Assembly (NCBI GenBank): GCA_004557545.1
Contig: SFGV01000007.1
Coordinates: 1-54,712, forward strand
Source: Succinatimonas hippei
GTDB taxonomy: Bacteria; Pseudomonadota; Gammaproteobacteria; Enterobacterales; Succinivibrionaceae
Direction of reading: 5' to 3'
DNA: 54,712 nucleotides
In this document: positions 34,448 through 42,539 of the stretch, piece after piece
Numbering within the stretch: the first letter of the stretch is position 1
How the letters are laid out: each line of letters opens with the position of its first letter
Notes under the pieces: generated by a model
Seen by the model: only the letters and a program-made list of their open reading frames with translations
The model's database searches: none
What the model was told of the DNA's origin: nothing
Translations under genes and position numbers: made by a program

Positions 34448-34879
34448 TTATTTCCTTTGCTCCGCCATCAGTGTTCCAAGTTTCTGCTCAAGCGCGACCA
34501 CACGTTCCCTGAGATCCTTAATCTCATCCTCCTGAATATACGCAGGCGGTTTTGGCCAGGTACGCTTTGTCTTCTGACCCGCGCTTTGGCTCTCTGACTT
34601 ACTGTCTTTAACCTCAGCACCCGGGCGCGCCTCGTTTACGGAGCTTTCAAGTCCGCGCGCGGCAGCGGCTCTGAAGTCATTGAGGTTGCCCTTCACGCTC
34701 ATAGCCGCTTTTCTCACATCCTCAAGATCAAGCTCCCGCTCGCACTCACGCAGATAATTACGGATCTTTGTAAAAAACCGTCCCATCGAACGCGAGGCCT
34801 TAAGGGTTTTCTCAGGTCCCAGCACCATCAGCGCCACCGCCAGGAAAACCGCAATCTCGGGAAAACTTACTCCAAGCAT
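34448..34879 (-). CDS. tatB: Twin-arginine translocase subunit TatB
   Basis: TatB forms the signal-peptide receptor with TatC. The 143-residue protein has one N-terminal membrane helix with the TatB start LGVSFPEIAVFLAVALMVLGPE, an amphipathic helix (LKASRSMGRFFTKIRNYL) and a charged C-terminal half ending in a coiled-coil-like segment (IKDLRERVVALEQKLGTL). It sits between tatA and tatC. Confidence 0.95.
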   Translation of the reverse strand: MLGVSFPEIAVFLAVALMVLGPEKTLKASRSMGRFFTKIRNYLRECERELDLEDVRKAAMSVKGNLNDFRAAAARGLESSVNEARPGAEVKDSKSESQSAGQKTKRTWPKPPAYIQEDEIKDLRERVVALEQKLGTLMAEQRK

Positions 34880-34888
34880 ATGATCACC

Positions 34889-35077
34889 CTATTTGCGTGC
34901 GCTGTTCTCCTCTGAGGCGGCCTTCTCATCAGATCCGCTCTCATCCTTCATGCCTTCCTTAAAGCCGCGGATGGCTCCTCCCAGATCTGATCCGAGATTC
35001 TTAAGCTTGCCGGTACCGAATACCAGCGCCACCACAACAAGCAGGATCACCCAGTGCCAGACAGACATCGCGCCCAT
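34889..35077 (-). CDS. tatA: Twin-arginine translocase pore subunit TatA
   Basis: TatA oligomerises to form the passage for folded proteins. The 62-residue protein has a membrane helix (HWVILLVVVALVFG) followed by the KLKNLGSDLGGAIRGFKEGM hinge and amphipathic helix and an acidic tail. It is the first gene of the operon. M4 (MSVW) is an alternative start. Confidence 0.95.
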   Translation of the reverse strand: MGAMSVWHWVILLVVVALVFGTGKLKNLGSDLGGAIRGFKEGMKDESGSDEKAASEENSARK

Positions 35078-35483
35078 GATATTTCCTCCCGAGGAAAACC
35101 CCTCTCCACTAATTGTTGTATCTGTCCTGATTATTTACACGTATTTGTTGGATCTTCAACATGAATTCAGCAAACAGCGTTAAACGGTGCGTTCCTCCCT
35201 TTATTTGCACGCAATAGGTGCTTTTTGTTCATGATCGGTTCATTAAAGCGGGTATGAGATGTTGCGCGCCTGAGTGATACTGTGAATGAATAAAACCGAT
35301 ACAGAAGCCATCTGGTGACCATCGTGGCCCGAAAACGGTTCATTATGTTGCGGCTAATTCAAAACCAGCCTTTTTTATGTGCATAATGGTTCAAACTGTA
35401 TATTTAATGTTGAAAGTGCAACATATCCCAGACAAAAGTGGTAATTTTAGTTACAGACTTAAACATTTTTGAGGACATGTCAT
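35078..35483. promoter_or_regulatory. Divergent control region between tatA and the aminotransferase with TGTTG-N6-CAACA sites
   Basis: Two inverted repeats share the form TGTTG-N6-CAACAT: TTGTTG-N6-CAACAT at 35145-35162 and ATGTTG-N6-CAACAT at 35407-35424. Single TGTTGC elements occur at 35260 and 35346. The 35407 site sits just after a TATATT -10 (35399-35404), overlapping the predicted transcription start of the aminotransferase, which suits a repressor operator. Related GCAACA copies lie upstream of the importer operon at 42055-42181. Confidence 0.55.
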
Positions 35484-36818
35484 ATGGCAATTAAATCAAT
35501 CTTATCCATGAATGCCTTTGATCCCAAAAACCTCGACAAGCTTGATCCGCAAACCCGCGCCGAGACGGCGCGCCGTCTTAAGGTCTTCGGCTCTGCCTCA
35601 GTTCTGTTCTTCCAGGAGCCTATTGAGGTGGTAAAAGGTGAAGGATGCTACCTTATCGATCGCAACGGCGAGCGCTTCCTTGACTGCTACAACAATGTAG
35701 CCTGCATCGGACACGGTCATCCGCGGGTGGCCGATTATGTCGCAAGGCAGATCAAGCTTGTAAACTCACACACCCGTTATCTGAGCAAAATTGTTGACGA
35801 TTACGCCGAGAAGCTTCTTTCAACCTTCCCGGCCCCTTTAAGCCAGCTTACCTTCACCTGTACCGGATCGGAGAGTAACGATCTGGCGCTGCGCGAGAGC
35901 TTCTACTTCACAGGCGGTCAGGGCGTGATCGTGACCTCCGGCGCCTACCATGGAAACTCCTACCTTACCACCATGGTCTCGCCTTCAAGCAGCAAGGGCA
36001 AATGTGTAAGCAAATTCGTCAAGCTGGTACCGCCTCCTGACACCTACCGTATTCCCAAGGAAAAGCTTGCCGACAAATTCGCCGGTGACATTGAGAAGGC
36101 CATAAAGGAATTTGAAGATGAGGGCATAAAATTCGCCGCCCTGCTCTTTGATGACATCTTCTCGTCAGATGGTGTTTTCTCGGATCCTAAGGGATTTATT
36201 AAAAAGGCCATTGATGTCGTGCATAAGCACGGCGGCCTTTATATCGCCGATGAAGTACAGCCGGGCTTTGGCCGTACCGGCATGATGTGGGGCTTTGAGC
36301 GTCACGGGGTAGTACCTGACATAGTCACCATGGGCAAGCCCATGGGCAACGGTTTCCCTATGTCAGCCTGCGTGACCCGTCCCGAGATCATTGACGCCCT
36401 GAGCAGCTCTACCGGTTACTTCAATACCTTCGGAGGTTCACCCGCGGCCGCCGCCGCTGGTACCGCGGTACTTGAGGTATTAAATGAAGACGAACTGATC
36501 CCGAACGCGGTCAAGGCCGGTGACTATTTAAGAGCAGGACTCAAAGATCTTATGTCTGAGCATCACTGCCTTGGTGATGTGCGCGGAACCGGTCTTTTTA
36601 CAGGTCTTGAGATAGTAAAGGATCCTGAGAGCAAAGAGATTGATCCGGAAAACTGCACGCTTCTTGTAAACCAGCTGCGTCATCACAACGTGCTGATAGG
36701 CTGCTGTGGCGCGTTTGGAAACATACTCAAGATCCGTCCGCCTCTTCGTTTCTACGAGAAAGACGCGGACTTCTTCCTGGACAGCTTCAAGGCCTCTTTA
36801 AAGGATCTGAACCTTTAA
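35484..36818 (+). CDS. AGXT2L-type class III aminotransferase family protein, probable phospholyase
   Basis: A 444-residue PLP enzyme of fold type I, class III. The PLP lysine is K285 in VTMGKPMGNGFP; the cofactor Asp is D256 in IADEVQPGFGRTG; GAYHG (153-157) stacks on the ring. The GKPMGNG motif, NTFGGSPAAAAAG and the ILKIRPPLRF C-terminus match the AGXT2L group, which in animals includes ethanolamine-phosphate and 5-phosphohydroxylysine phospho-lyases that eliminate phosphate and ammonia instead of transaminating. A substrate cannot be read from sequence. The ATG has a GAGG ribosome site; the upstream TTG at 35469 is not needed. Nearby are an amine-type importer and an APH-type kinase. Confidence 0.85.
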   Translation: MAIKSILSMNAFDPKNLDKLDPQTRAETARRLKVFGSASVLFFQEPIEVVKGEGCYLIDRNGERFLDCYNNVACIGHGHPRVADYVARQIKLVNSHTRYLSKIVDDYAEKLLSTFPAPLSQLTFTCTGSESNDLALRESFYFTGGQGVIVTSGAYHGNSYLTTMVSPSSSKGKCVSKFVKLVPPPDTYRIPKEKLADKFAGDIEKAIKEFEDEGIKFAALLFDDIFSSDGVFSDPKGFIKKAIDVVHKHGGLYIADEVQPGFGRTGMMWGFERHGVVPDIVTMGKPMGNGFPMSACVTRPEIIDALSSSTGYFNTFGGSPAAAAAGTAVLEVLNEDELIPNAVKAGDYLRAGLKDLMSEHHCLGDVRGTGLFTGLEIVKDPESKEIDPENCTLLVNQLRHHNVLIGCCGAFGNILKIRPPLRFYEKDADFFLDSFKASLKDLNL

Positions 36819-36846
36819 TGGTCTGCTTTTACTTAGTTCCACATTG

Positions 36847-36872
36847 TCCTCGCTTACGCGGGGGCTTTTTTA
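36847..36872 (+). terminator. Terminator after the aminotransferase gene
   Basis: CCTCGC-ttac-GCGGGG followed by CTTTTTTA lies about 30 bp after the stop. Confidence 0.8.
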
Positions 36873-37827
36873 TTAAATCTCAAGGTGATAACACTGGTAG
36901 TTCCTACCTGATAGCCACGCCTCAGGATTTGAGCGGAGTTTGCCAGTTAATCACGGGATCTGGCTCCTCAAATGCTTGGAGTGACTAGGGTTTAGCGCAA
37001 ATTCGCTTTTGGAATTTATTACACTCATTACACTACATGCGATTACCGGTCAGCGCTTCATAAAAGTTCGTTCCCCCTTTCAGGCCTTGGTCTTCTGTGA
37101 GAATGAGATCAGCGGTGTTGACCGTTCCTGCCCTGGTAGAGAGCCTTTTTGCGGAATAAATGAACGATACCTGTCCCCGCGTTGCTTGTGTATCTGCTCC
37201 CTCCTGAAATCAACCTTGAGCTGAAGATAAGATCAAGCAACTTTCCCATTTGACAGTTTTACAAATAAGATACGTAATTACAATATGTTATCCGTTAAAT
37301 TTGTAGTAATGTCTGTAGCAATGTTTCTTTCAGGCAAAATGTATCAGACTGATACCTTCAGTCCCGGGGGTCTTAATTTAACCCTGTTATTATCACCGTA
37401 AGACCAGCGTTTCTCTTTTGCACCTTAAGTCATGAACTTTGCCAGCGTAACTGCATCGAGAAGTGGCGCAAGCCCTATTCTTACGCGGTTTTAGTGGATC
37501 AGAAGAATTAGAAAACCTTACACGCACGCGCATGCAAATCCGCGCACGCTTATAACTCATTGGATGAAACAAATGCCGTGTTAATCCCCGGCGCACTCCG
37601 CTTACATCATGCCTGGCTGTGAACAGCGCAAGCTGGTGGAACACCTGACAGGTTCTTTTAGTTTTATCCCGAAGGACGCTAAAAATTACCCTGGTCCGAA
37701 AGGCATAAGAATGCGCAAATCAGCGTTTCACGCCTCTAAACCCGTGGGCTGCCAGCTTCATCTTTTTTCCCGGAGTGAGTTTTGTTTGCACATTGACATA
37801 AGCCCAGTCGGGCTCCCGTCAAAGCTC
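36873..37827. other. 955-bp region without an intact gene
   Basis: Several short frames on both strands (for example plus 37009-37224 and 37609-37893) lack ribosome sites and recognisable domains, and overlapping frames look equally protein-like. I see no insertion-sequence ends and no RNA gene. Decayed coding sequence is the simplest reading, but no family can be named. The junction sits between the two convergent units of the putative amine pathway. Confidence 0.45.
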
Positions 37828-37857
37828 AAAAAAGGGCGGCATGTGTCCATGCCACCC
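37828..37857 (-). terminator. Terminator of the polyamine-type importer operon
   Basis: GGG-c-GGCATG-tgtc-CATGCC-a-CCC, followed on the minus strand by six T, lies about 40 bp after the last permease gene. Confidence 0.8.
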
Positions 37858-37898
37858 ATTCTTCAGGATTTGATGGTTCTTTTAGCGGGTTAACGCAT

Positions 37899-38708
37899 TC
37901 AGTTACGTCCCTGCTTTCTACGTACTGCCCAGACACACAGTCCGCCTAAGATCATAACCGCGGCCGCGACCAGGGTACTCATGGTGCCAAGTGTTGGAAC
38001 CATTGGGGTGTAGCCCGCGATCATCTTGGTATAAAGCCACTTTGGTACTGTGTTATCAACACCTGTAGTGTACAGTGACAGCGAGAAGTTACCCCAGGAG
38101 AGCAGGAATGCAAACAGCATTCCCGACCAGATCCCGGGCCACAGCAGAGGCAGCGTGATCTCGCGGAAGATCCTAAATCTCGAGGCGCCGAGATCTTTTG
38201 CCGCCACCTCAAGAGTGGGATCAAAGCCGTATACCTGAATGGCTATAACCAGTGTTACCACCGGAGTTATCCATATAAGGTGCGCGAAGACCGCGGTATG
38301 CCATGAAAGGGTTATTCCGAAGGTATTGAACAGCAGCAATAACGCCAGACCAAGTACCGGCTGCGGGAAGAATACCGGCAAGAGTATGAGCTTCTGGAAG
38401 AGCTTGCGGCCTTTCCAGTTAAAGCGAGCGAAGGCAAGAGCTCCGCAAAAGCCGATGACTGTTGAGAGGATCGTAACCGCGAAGGCTATCAGAAGCGAGT
38501 TGCGCACAATCTCGCCTATCTCCATTGAGCTCGCGGTCTTGACCCACCAGTCAAGTGCCCAGCGCTTTATGGGGAATGAGAAATAACGGCCCTTTGACAG
38601 CGATGAAATACCATCGCAGACCACCGGGAGATATATAAAGCCCAGAACAATGATGGTCCAGATCCAGATGAACTCGGCGGTATGTTTACCCTGTTTTGTA
38701 TATTCCAT
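37899..38708 (-). CDS. Polyamine-type ABC importer permease, PotC-like
   Basis: A 269-residue inner membrane protein with six hydrophobic segments. The permease EAA loop is DLGASRFRIFREITLPLLWPGIW (near 172-194), which docks onto the ATPase. The family is that of spermidine/putrescine permeases PotC and PotI. It is the last gene of a four-gene operon encoding binding protein, ATPase, PotB-like and PotC-like permeases. The substrate is probably a cationic amine or related amino compound; which one is unknown. Confidence 0.88.
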   Translation of the reverse strand: MEYTKQGKHTAEFIWIWTIIVLGFIYLPVVCDGISSLSKGRYFSFPIKRWALDWWVKTASSMEIGEIVRNSLLIAFAVTILSTVIGFCGALAFARFNWKGRKLFQKLILLPVFFPQPVLGLALLLLFNTFGITLSWHTAVFAHLIWITPVVTLVIAIQVYGFDPTLEVAAKDLGASRFRIFREITLPLLWPGIWSGMLFAFLLSWGNFSLSLYTTGVDNTVPKWLYTKMIAGYTPMVPTLGTMSTLVAAAVMILGGLCVWAVRRKQGRN

Positions 38709-38716
38709 ATGCCCTC

Positions 38717-39631
38717 CTAGCGTCCCAGGATCTTCTCAAGATCGATCTTCTTGAACGCGTACATGGTCAGAGCGGCGATCACAATCATCAGTACTACCGC
38801 CATTGCCGAACCCTGAGGCCAGTTCTGCGAGTAGGTGAGAGCTATGTCGATATCGTTGGTTATGACAACCACTGACTGACCGCCAAGGATCTTTGACTCT
38901 GAAATCGCTCCCGCGGCAAGCACAAAGGTGATCAGCATGCCTATAAGCACGCCCGGCATCGCGAGCGGAAGCTCAATCTCACGCCAGGTGCGGAAGCGGC
39001 TTGCCCCGAGATCACGCGCCGCGGTAATAAGATCCTGCGGGACCAGCGCCACGCCTGACACTATAGGGAAGAGCATGTAAGGCAGGTAGGTATAGCAGAT
39101 ACCAAAGAGGATCATGCCAGGGGTGTAAAGGATATCCGGCCCCGCGCCGCCTAACATCTTCAAGGTACCGTCAAGTATGCCGTTTTTCATAAAGAAGAGG
39201 ATCCAGCCGTAAAGGCGCACGTTCTCTGATACGAAAAGCGGGAACACGAAAAGTATGCTGATGATGATCGAGCAGCGTTTTCCGAAGATCCTGACCATGC
39301 CGACGGCAACCGGATAGCAGATCACCGTAAGAATTGCCGTTGCCAGAGCGGCGAAGGTGAGCGCCCACACATATGACATCAGGACGGAGGTGCTGCCGTC
39401 AAAGATGTGAATGAAGTTCTCAAAGGTAAAGCTGGTGAAAGCCGTAAAGGTTCGCGGTGTAGCGAAGGCAAACGCCAGTACCATGATAAGCGGCGCTACG
39501 AAACCTAAGATCAGCAGCACGTAAACCGGGATCGCGCAGCGTCCGCCCTGGGTTAAAAGCACATCGCGAAGCCACAGACTGAAGGCTCCCGCTTTTTTCA
39601 CCGCCAAAGTACCATTTAAATTACTTTGCAT
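38717..39631 (-). CDS. Polyamine-type ABC importer permease, PotB-like
   Basis: A 304-residue membrane protein with six core hydrophobic segments and the EAA loop AARDLGASRFRTWREIELPLAMPG (near 213). It pairs with the PotC-like permease 8 bp downstream to form the transmembrane channel. An N-terminal stretch of about 25 residues precedes the first membrane helix. Confidence 0.88.
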   Translation of the reverse strand: MQSNLNGTLAVKKAGAFSLWLRDVLLTQGGRCAIPVYVLLILGFVAPLIMVLAFAFATPRTFTAFTSFTFENFIHIFDGSTSVLMSYVWALTFAALATAILTVICYPVAVGMVRIFGKRCSIIISILFVFPLFVSENVRLYGWILFFMKNGILDGTLKMLGGAGPDILYTPGMILFGICYTYLPYMLFPIVSGVALVPQDLITAARDLGASRFRTWREIELPLAMPGVLIGMLITFVLAAGAISESKILGGQSVVVITNDIDIALTYSQNWPQGSAMAVVLMIVIAALTMYAFKKIDLEKILGR

Positions 39632-39643
39632 AGACGGCCTCTC

Positions 39644-40783
39644 TTATTCATCAACAAAGATAGCGTCCTGAGCGTTCCAGCCCAGCCTGACATTGTCACC
39701 CGGCTTTATGCCGTGATCATGGCGGGGGGTGAGTTCAAGCATGATCTCTTTCTTGCCCGAAATAAGCTGATACTGGATGCGTGAGCCCATGGAGTAGGCG
39801 TTGCGGACCTTGCAGTCAATGACGTTGTCCGCGGGGACCGCGCCATCATCTATCACGCGCAGGTTCTCAGGGCGCACCACCAGATATCCCTCAAGCCTGT
39901 CGCCCCTGGGCTCTAACTTTATGTCCATGCCCGGGAAATCCGAAGCCTCCCACCTGCCGCTTGAGCTCATGTGAACCTCGAAAATATTGGTGTCGCCTAT
40001 AAATGACGCCACAAACCTTGAGACCGGATGGTTATAGATCTCAGAGGGGGTTCCGACCTGCTTTAGCACACCATTGCAGAGCACGCCCACTCGGTCTGAC
40101 ATATACATGGCCTCCTCAAGTGAGTGGGTAATGTATATGAAGGTCTTGCCTGAACGGGCGTGCAGCTCCTTGAGCTCTTTTTGCAATGTCTTGCGCAGCT
40201 TGGCGTCAATTGCCGACAAAGGCTCATCGAAAAGCAGGATCTCAGGATCGTAGGCGAGAGCTCTCGCGATGGCGACACGCTGACGCTCACCGCCTGAGCA
40301 TTTCATCACGTTTTTCTTGTAATAGGACTCGGGGAGACTTACAAGCTGCATAAGCTCATAGGCTCTTTCACATCTCTTGTCACCGGGGATCCCTTTTACC
40401 TTCATAGGGAACTCGATGTTCTCGCCAACGCTCATATGCGGGAAAAGCGCGAGGAACTGGAATACCATGCAGGTAGGGCGCTTGTCAGGCGGCACGGTGG
40501 AGATGGACTTGCCACCGAGCACGATGTCACCTGATGTAGGCTGATCCATGCCGGCTAGCATCTTTAAAATAGTGGTCTTGCCGGAGCCGGATGGACCTAC
40601 CAGCGTGAAGAACTCATTTTTCCTGATCTGAAGGCTGACATCCTTAATCACTCTGACCTTGTCGAAATCACGGCACACATGCACAAGATCAAGTATGGTC
40701 TCACCGGGCTTGATCTCCCTGGCAAGCTCAGCCGCACTTTCCTCTTGGGGATCTTTTGCTTTGTGTAATTTTGCTGACACCAT
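39644..40783 (-). CDS. Polyamine-type ABC importer ATPase, PotA-like
   Basis: A 379-residue ATPase of the PotA group. It has the Walker A GPSGSGKTTILKML near 69, the Q-loop MVFQFLALFPHMSV near 115, the ABC signature CSGGERQRVAIARAL near 161, Walker B ILLFDEPLSAID near 184 and the H-loop ITHSLEEAM near 218. The C-terminal third is a TOBE domain (from about 280), which in relatives senses or binds substrate. The N-terminus has about 30 extra residues before LDLVHVCRDFDKV. Confidence 0.92.
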   Translation of the reverse strand: MVSAKLHKAKDPQEESAAELAREIKPGETILDLVHVCRDFDKVRVIKDVSLQIRKNEFFTLVGPSGSGKTTILKMLAGMDQPTSGDIVLGGKSISTVPPDKRPTCMVFQFLALFPHMSVGENIEFPMKVKGIPGDKRCERAYELMQLVSLPESYYKKNVMKCSGGERQRVAIARALAYDPEILLFDEPLSAIDAKLRKTLQKELKELHARSGKTFIYITHSLEEAMYMSDRVGVLCNGVLKQVGTPSEIYNHPVSRFVASFIGDTNIFEVHMSSSGRWEASDFPGMDIKLEPRGDRLEGYLVVRPENLRVIDDGAVPADNVIDCKVRNAYSMGSRIQYQLISGKKEIMLELTPRHDHGIKPGDNVRLGWNAQDAIFVDE

Positions 40784-40812
40784 TTTTCCCTCTATTCCTT
40801 TTATTCTTCTCT

Positions 40813-40840
40813 GTCAGACGCCGATGCCACGGCGCCTGAC
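40813..40840 (-). promoter_or_regulatory. Stem-loop between binding-protein and ATPase genes
   Basis: GTCAGGCGCC... pairs with GGCGTCTGAC around a GTGGCATC loop region. Such hairpins after binding-protein genes usually protect the upstream mRNA or weaken downstream expression. Confidence 0.5.
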
Positions 40841-40861
40841 TTTTTATCCAAAACTAAAAAG

Positions 40862-41983
40862 TTACTTCTGTCGCTTGGCTTCAGTCATCAGATCGTGCGC
40901 CTTGTCGTAATCAGGCACGATGTTGTAGGCTACCGAGCGCGCCATTTCCTCTTCGAGCGTGTCGTACTGGATGGCGTCAAGTTCCTCTTTGGTAAAGAGC
41001 TTGAAACAGTCGGGGTTGCCCATCTGAGTTACCGGATTGTAGGTGCCCTCGGCGAAAGCGACCTGATGAGCTACCTCAGGATCCTGCACGTACTTCAGAA
41101 ATTCCGCGGCAAGCGGAGTCGGGTTAGGGTTGTCCACCATCGCGGTTATCTCCACCCACATGGTTGAATTCTGCAACGGGGAAATCGCGCGTATGTTTGA
41201 GTAACCGTCAAAGCGGGCCGGAGATGCAGTATAGGTTCCGCCTGAAAGGTAGGCCACAATGTCGCCGTTCACGATGGCCTGATTCAAAGCCGCGATATCA
41301 CCGATAAGCTTGATGTTTTTGAAGATCCTCACCGCGGTCTTGCTGAAGGTCTCGAGTTCCTGCTCGGTGTGCTCCTTGAATGGATCGATACCCGCTATGA
41401 GGAAAATGTCAAAGACGTTCCAGTCATCGTTCTCCTGAATACCGAACTTGCCATTGAGGCCGTCATCATCCCAAAGATGCCAGCCCTGCTCCTCGGCGGT
41501 CTTTTTTGAGATCTTGTCGGTATCCACTACAAAGTTGTAGGGGCCAAAACGCTGGGGCATGCCTATAAGCTGTTTCCCGTCCAGTGACATCGACCACTCG
41601 TAGGGGTATTTGAAGGTAGGGAGCATTTTGTCAAAATAAGGCGCGAATTCCTTTTCATCGAGGGGCTTGATAAAGCCTTCAGGATGCAGCATCTTGCGGG
41701 CCCAGGGGTTATTGTTGTTCACAAGATCCCAGATCTTGTTCTCGCCGGCGCGGATCTTGTTGACCATGGTCGGATCGTTGGTCGCCGACTCAGCCTTTAC
41801 GGTCGCACCGTATTTCTTGCGGAAAGGATCGAGTACCTGGGCTGAGTTGTAGCCTTCCCAGCACAGGATATTAAGCTCCTTGTCTCTTGATCCTGCCAAA
41901 GCCACAGGACTTGTCGCCAGAGCGCCGGCGGCGCCGGACGCTCCAATCATTTTCAACACGGATCGACGGCTTATATCTTCCAT
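40862..41983 (-). CDS. Tat-exported polyamine-type substrate-binding protein, PotD-like
   Basis: A 373-residue periplasmic binding protein. The N-terminus carries a twin-arginine signal: SRRSVLKM (consensus SRRxFLK, with V for F) followed by a hydrophobic stretch and AGS. The mature part begins ELNILCWEGYNSAQVLDPFRKKYG, which is typical of the PotD/PotF family. The longer frame from 42031 adds an unlikely N-terminus; ATG 41983 has a GGAG ribosome site. Tat export of a PotD-type protein is unusual, and the tatABC operon lies about 7 kb away in the same window. The ligand is unknown. Confidence 0.9.
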   Translation of the reverse strand: MEDISRRSVLKMIGASGAAGALATSPVALAGSRDKELNILCWEGYNSAQVLDPFRKKYGATVKAESATNDPTMVNKIRAGENKIWDLVNNNNPWARKMLHPEGFIKPLDEKEFAPYFDKMLPTFKYPYEWSMSLDGKQLIGMPQRFGPYNFVVDTDKISKKTAEEQGWHLWDDDGLNGKFGIQENDDWNVFDIFLIAGIDPFKEHTEQELETFSKTAVRIFKNIKLIGDIAALNQAIVNGDIVAYLSGGTYTASPARFDGYSNIRAISPLQNSTMWVEITAMVDNPNPTPLAAEFLKYVQDPEVAHQVAFAEGTYNPVTQMGNPDCFKLFTKEELDAIQYDTLEEEMARSVAYNIVPDYDKAHDLMTEAKRQK

Positions 41984-42054
41984 AAGGCATTCTCCATTCT
42001 GGTAAGGGCCCAGCGACCCTAAACACCACAAACAGCGCGAGCGCTATCCTTCAT

Positions 42055-42181
42055 GCAACACTTACAAAAAGGTTTCATGAATGGTTTAACCTTACCGCAA
42101 CACTGAGCTAAAACAACAAAATTTCGTTAAAGGTGCAACATTATTATTTAACTCTCATCAAAGATCCGCAAATGTGCAACA
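42055..42181 (-). repeat. Four phased GCAACA elements upstream of the importer operon
   Basis: GCAACA (TGTTGC on the transcribed strand) occurs at 42055, 42097, 42135 and 42176, all in the same orientation and 42, 38 and 41 bp apart, close to four helical turns. Two of them flank the candidate promoter. The same hexamer recurs in the control region of the aminotransferase gene at 35260, 35346 and 35418. Confidence 0.55.
42143..42171 (-). promoter_or_regulatory. Candidate promoter of the importer operon
   Basis: TTGCGG (-35, 42171-42166), 17 bp, then AATAAT (-10, 42148-42143) on the minus strand. The leader would be about 150 nt and contains three of the GCAACA elements. Confidence 0.45.
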
Positions 42182-42185
42182 TCTG

Positions 42186-42518
42186 TCACACAATCAATGG
42201 GACATCTGGACACTTGAAAAAAAACAGCTTATTGATATATTGAATGTTTTTATTTAAGCTTTCCAAATATCGTCTCAGTTTGCAGTCATTTAACCCTCTA
42301 ATGTCTTTTTTTGGTGCCACGTTCCTGACAAAATTTCCAGAAATTAGCTGAAGCGCATCACGTACCCAATCTGTCTCAATTGGGGCAGATCTGCCCCATG
42401 TTAAGGCTGAGTGTTCAAACTTAGTTCCATATTCGCATTCTATTTGACTGCAATCCCACAAAGAAATTAAATTTTTGGCTATAAACAAACATTTTTGTGA
42501 ACTGTACAACATGTACAT
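42186..42518 (-). CDS. Doubtful 110-residue ORF in the divergent control region
   Basis: An AT-rich open frame with a plausible-looking C-terminal half (residues about 55-110, Leu/Asn/Lys-rich with LNDCKLRRYLESLNKN). It overlaps the region between two divergent transcription units and contains an 18-bp palindrome. No recognised family and no clear ribosome site. It may be a small acquired gene, a relic, or chance. Confidence 0.25.
   Translation of the reverse strand: MYMLYSSQKCLFIAKNLISLWDCSQIECEYGTKFEHSALTWGRSAPIETDWVRDALQLISGNFVRNVAPKKDIRGLNDCKLRRYLESLNKNIQYINKLFFFKCPDVPLIV
42381..42398. promoter_or_regulatory. Perfect 18-bp palindrome, possible operator
   Basis: TGGGGCAGATCTGCCCCA reads identically on both strands. 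It lies between the importer operon and the kinase gene, about 140 bp upstream of the kinase start. Confidence 0.4.
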
Positions 42519-42539
42519 TCATGTACGCAGATATGGGTG

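Noticed and set aside
34889..36818. tatABC as part of the amine pathway operon
   Set aside because: The genes are divergent and tatABC is a general export system; only the shared upstream motif and the Tat signal of the binding protein suggest any link.
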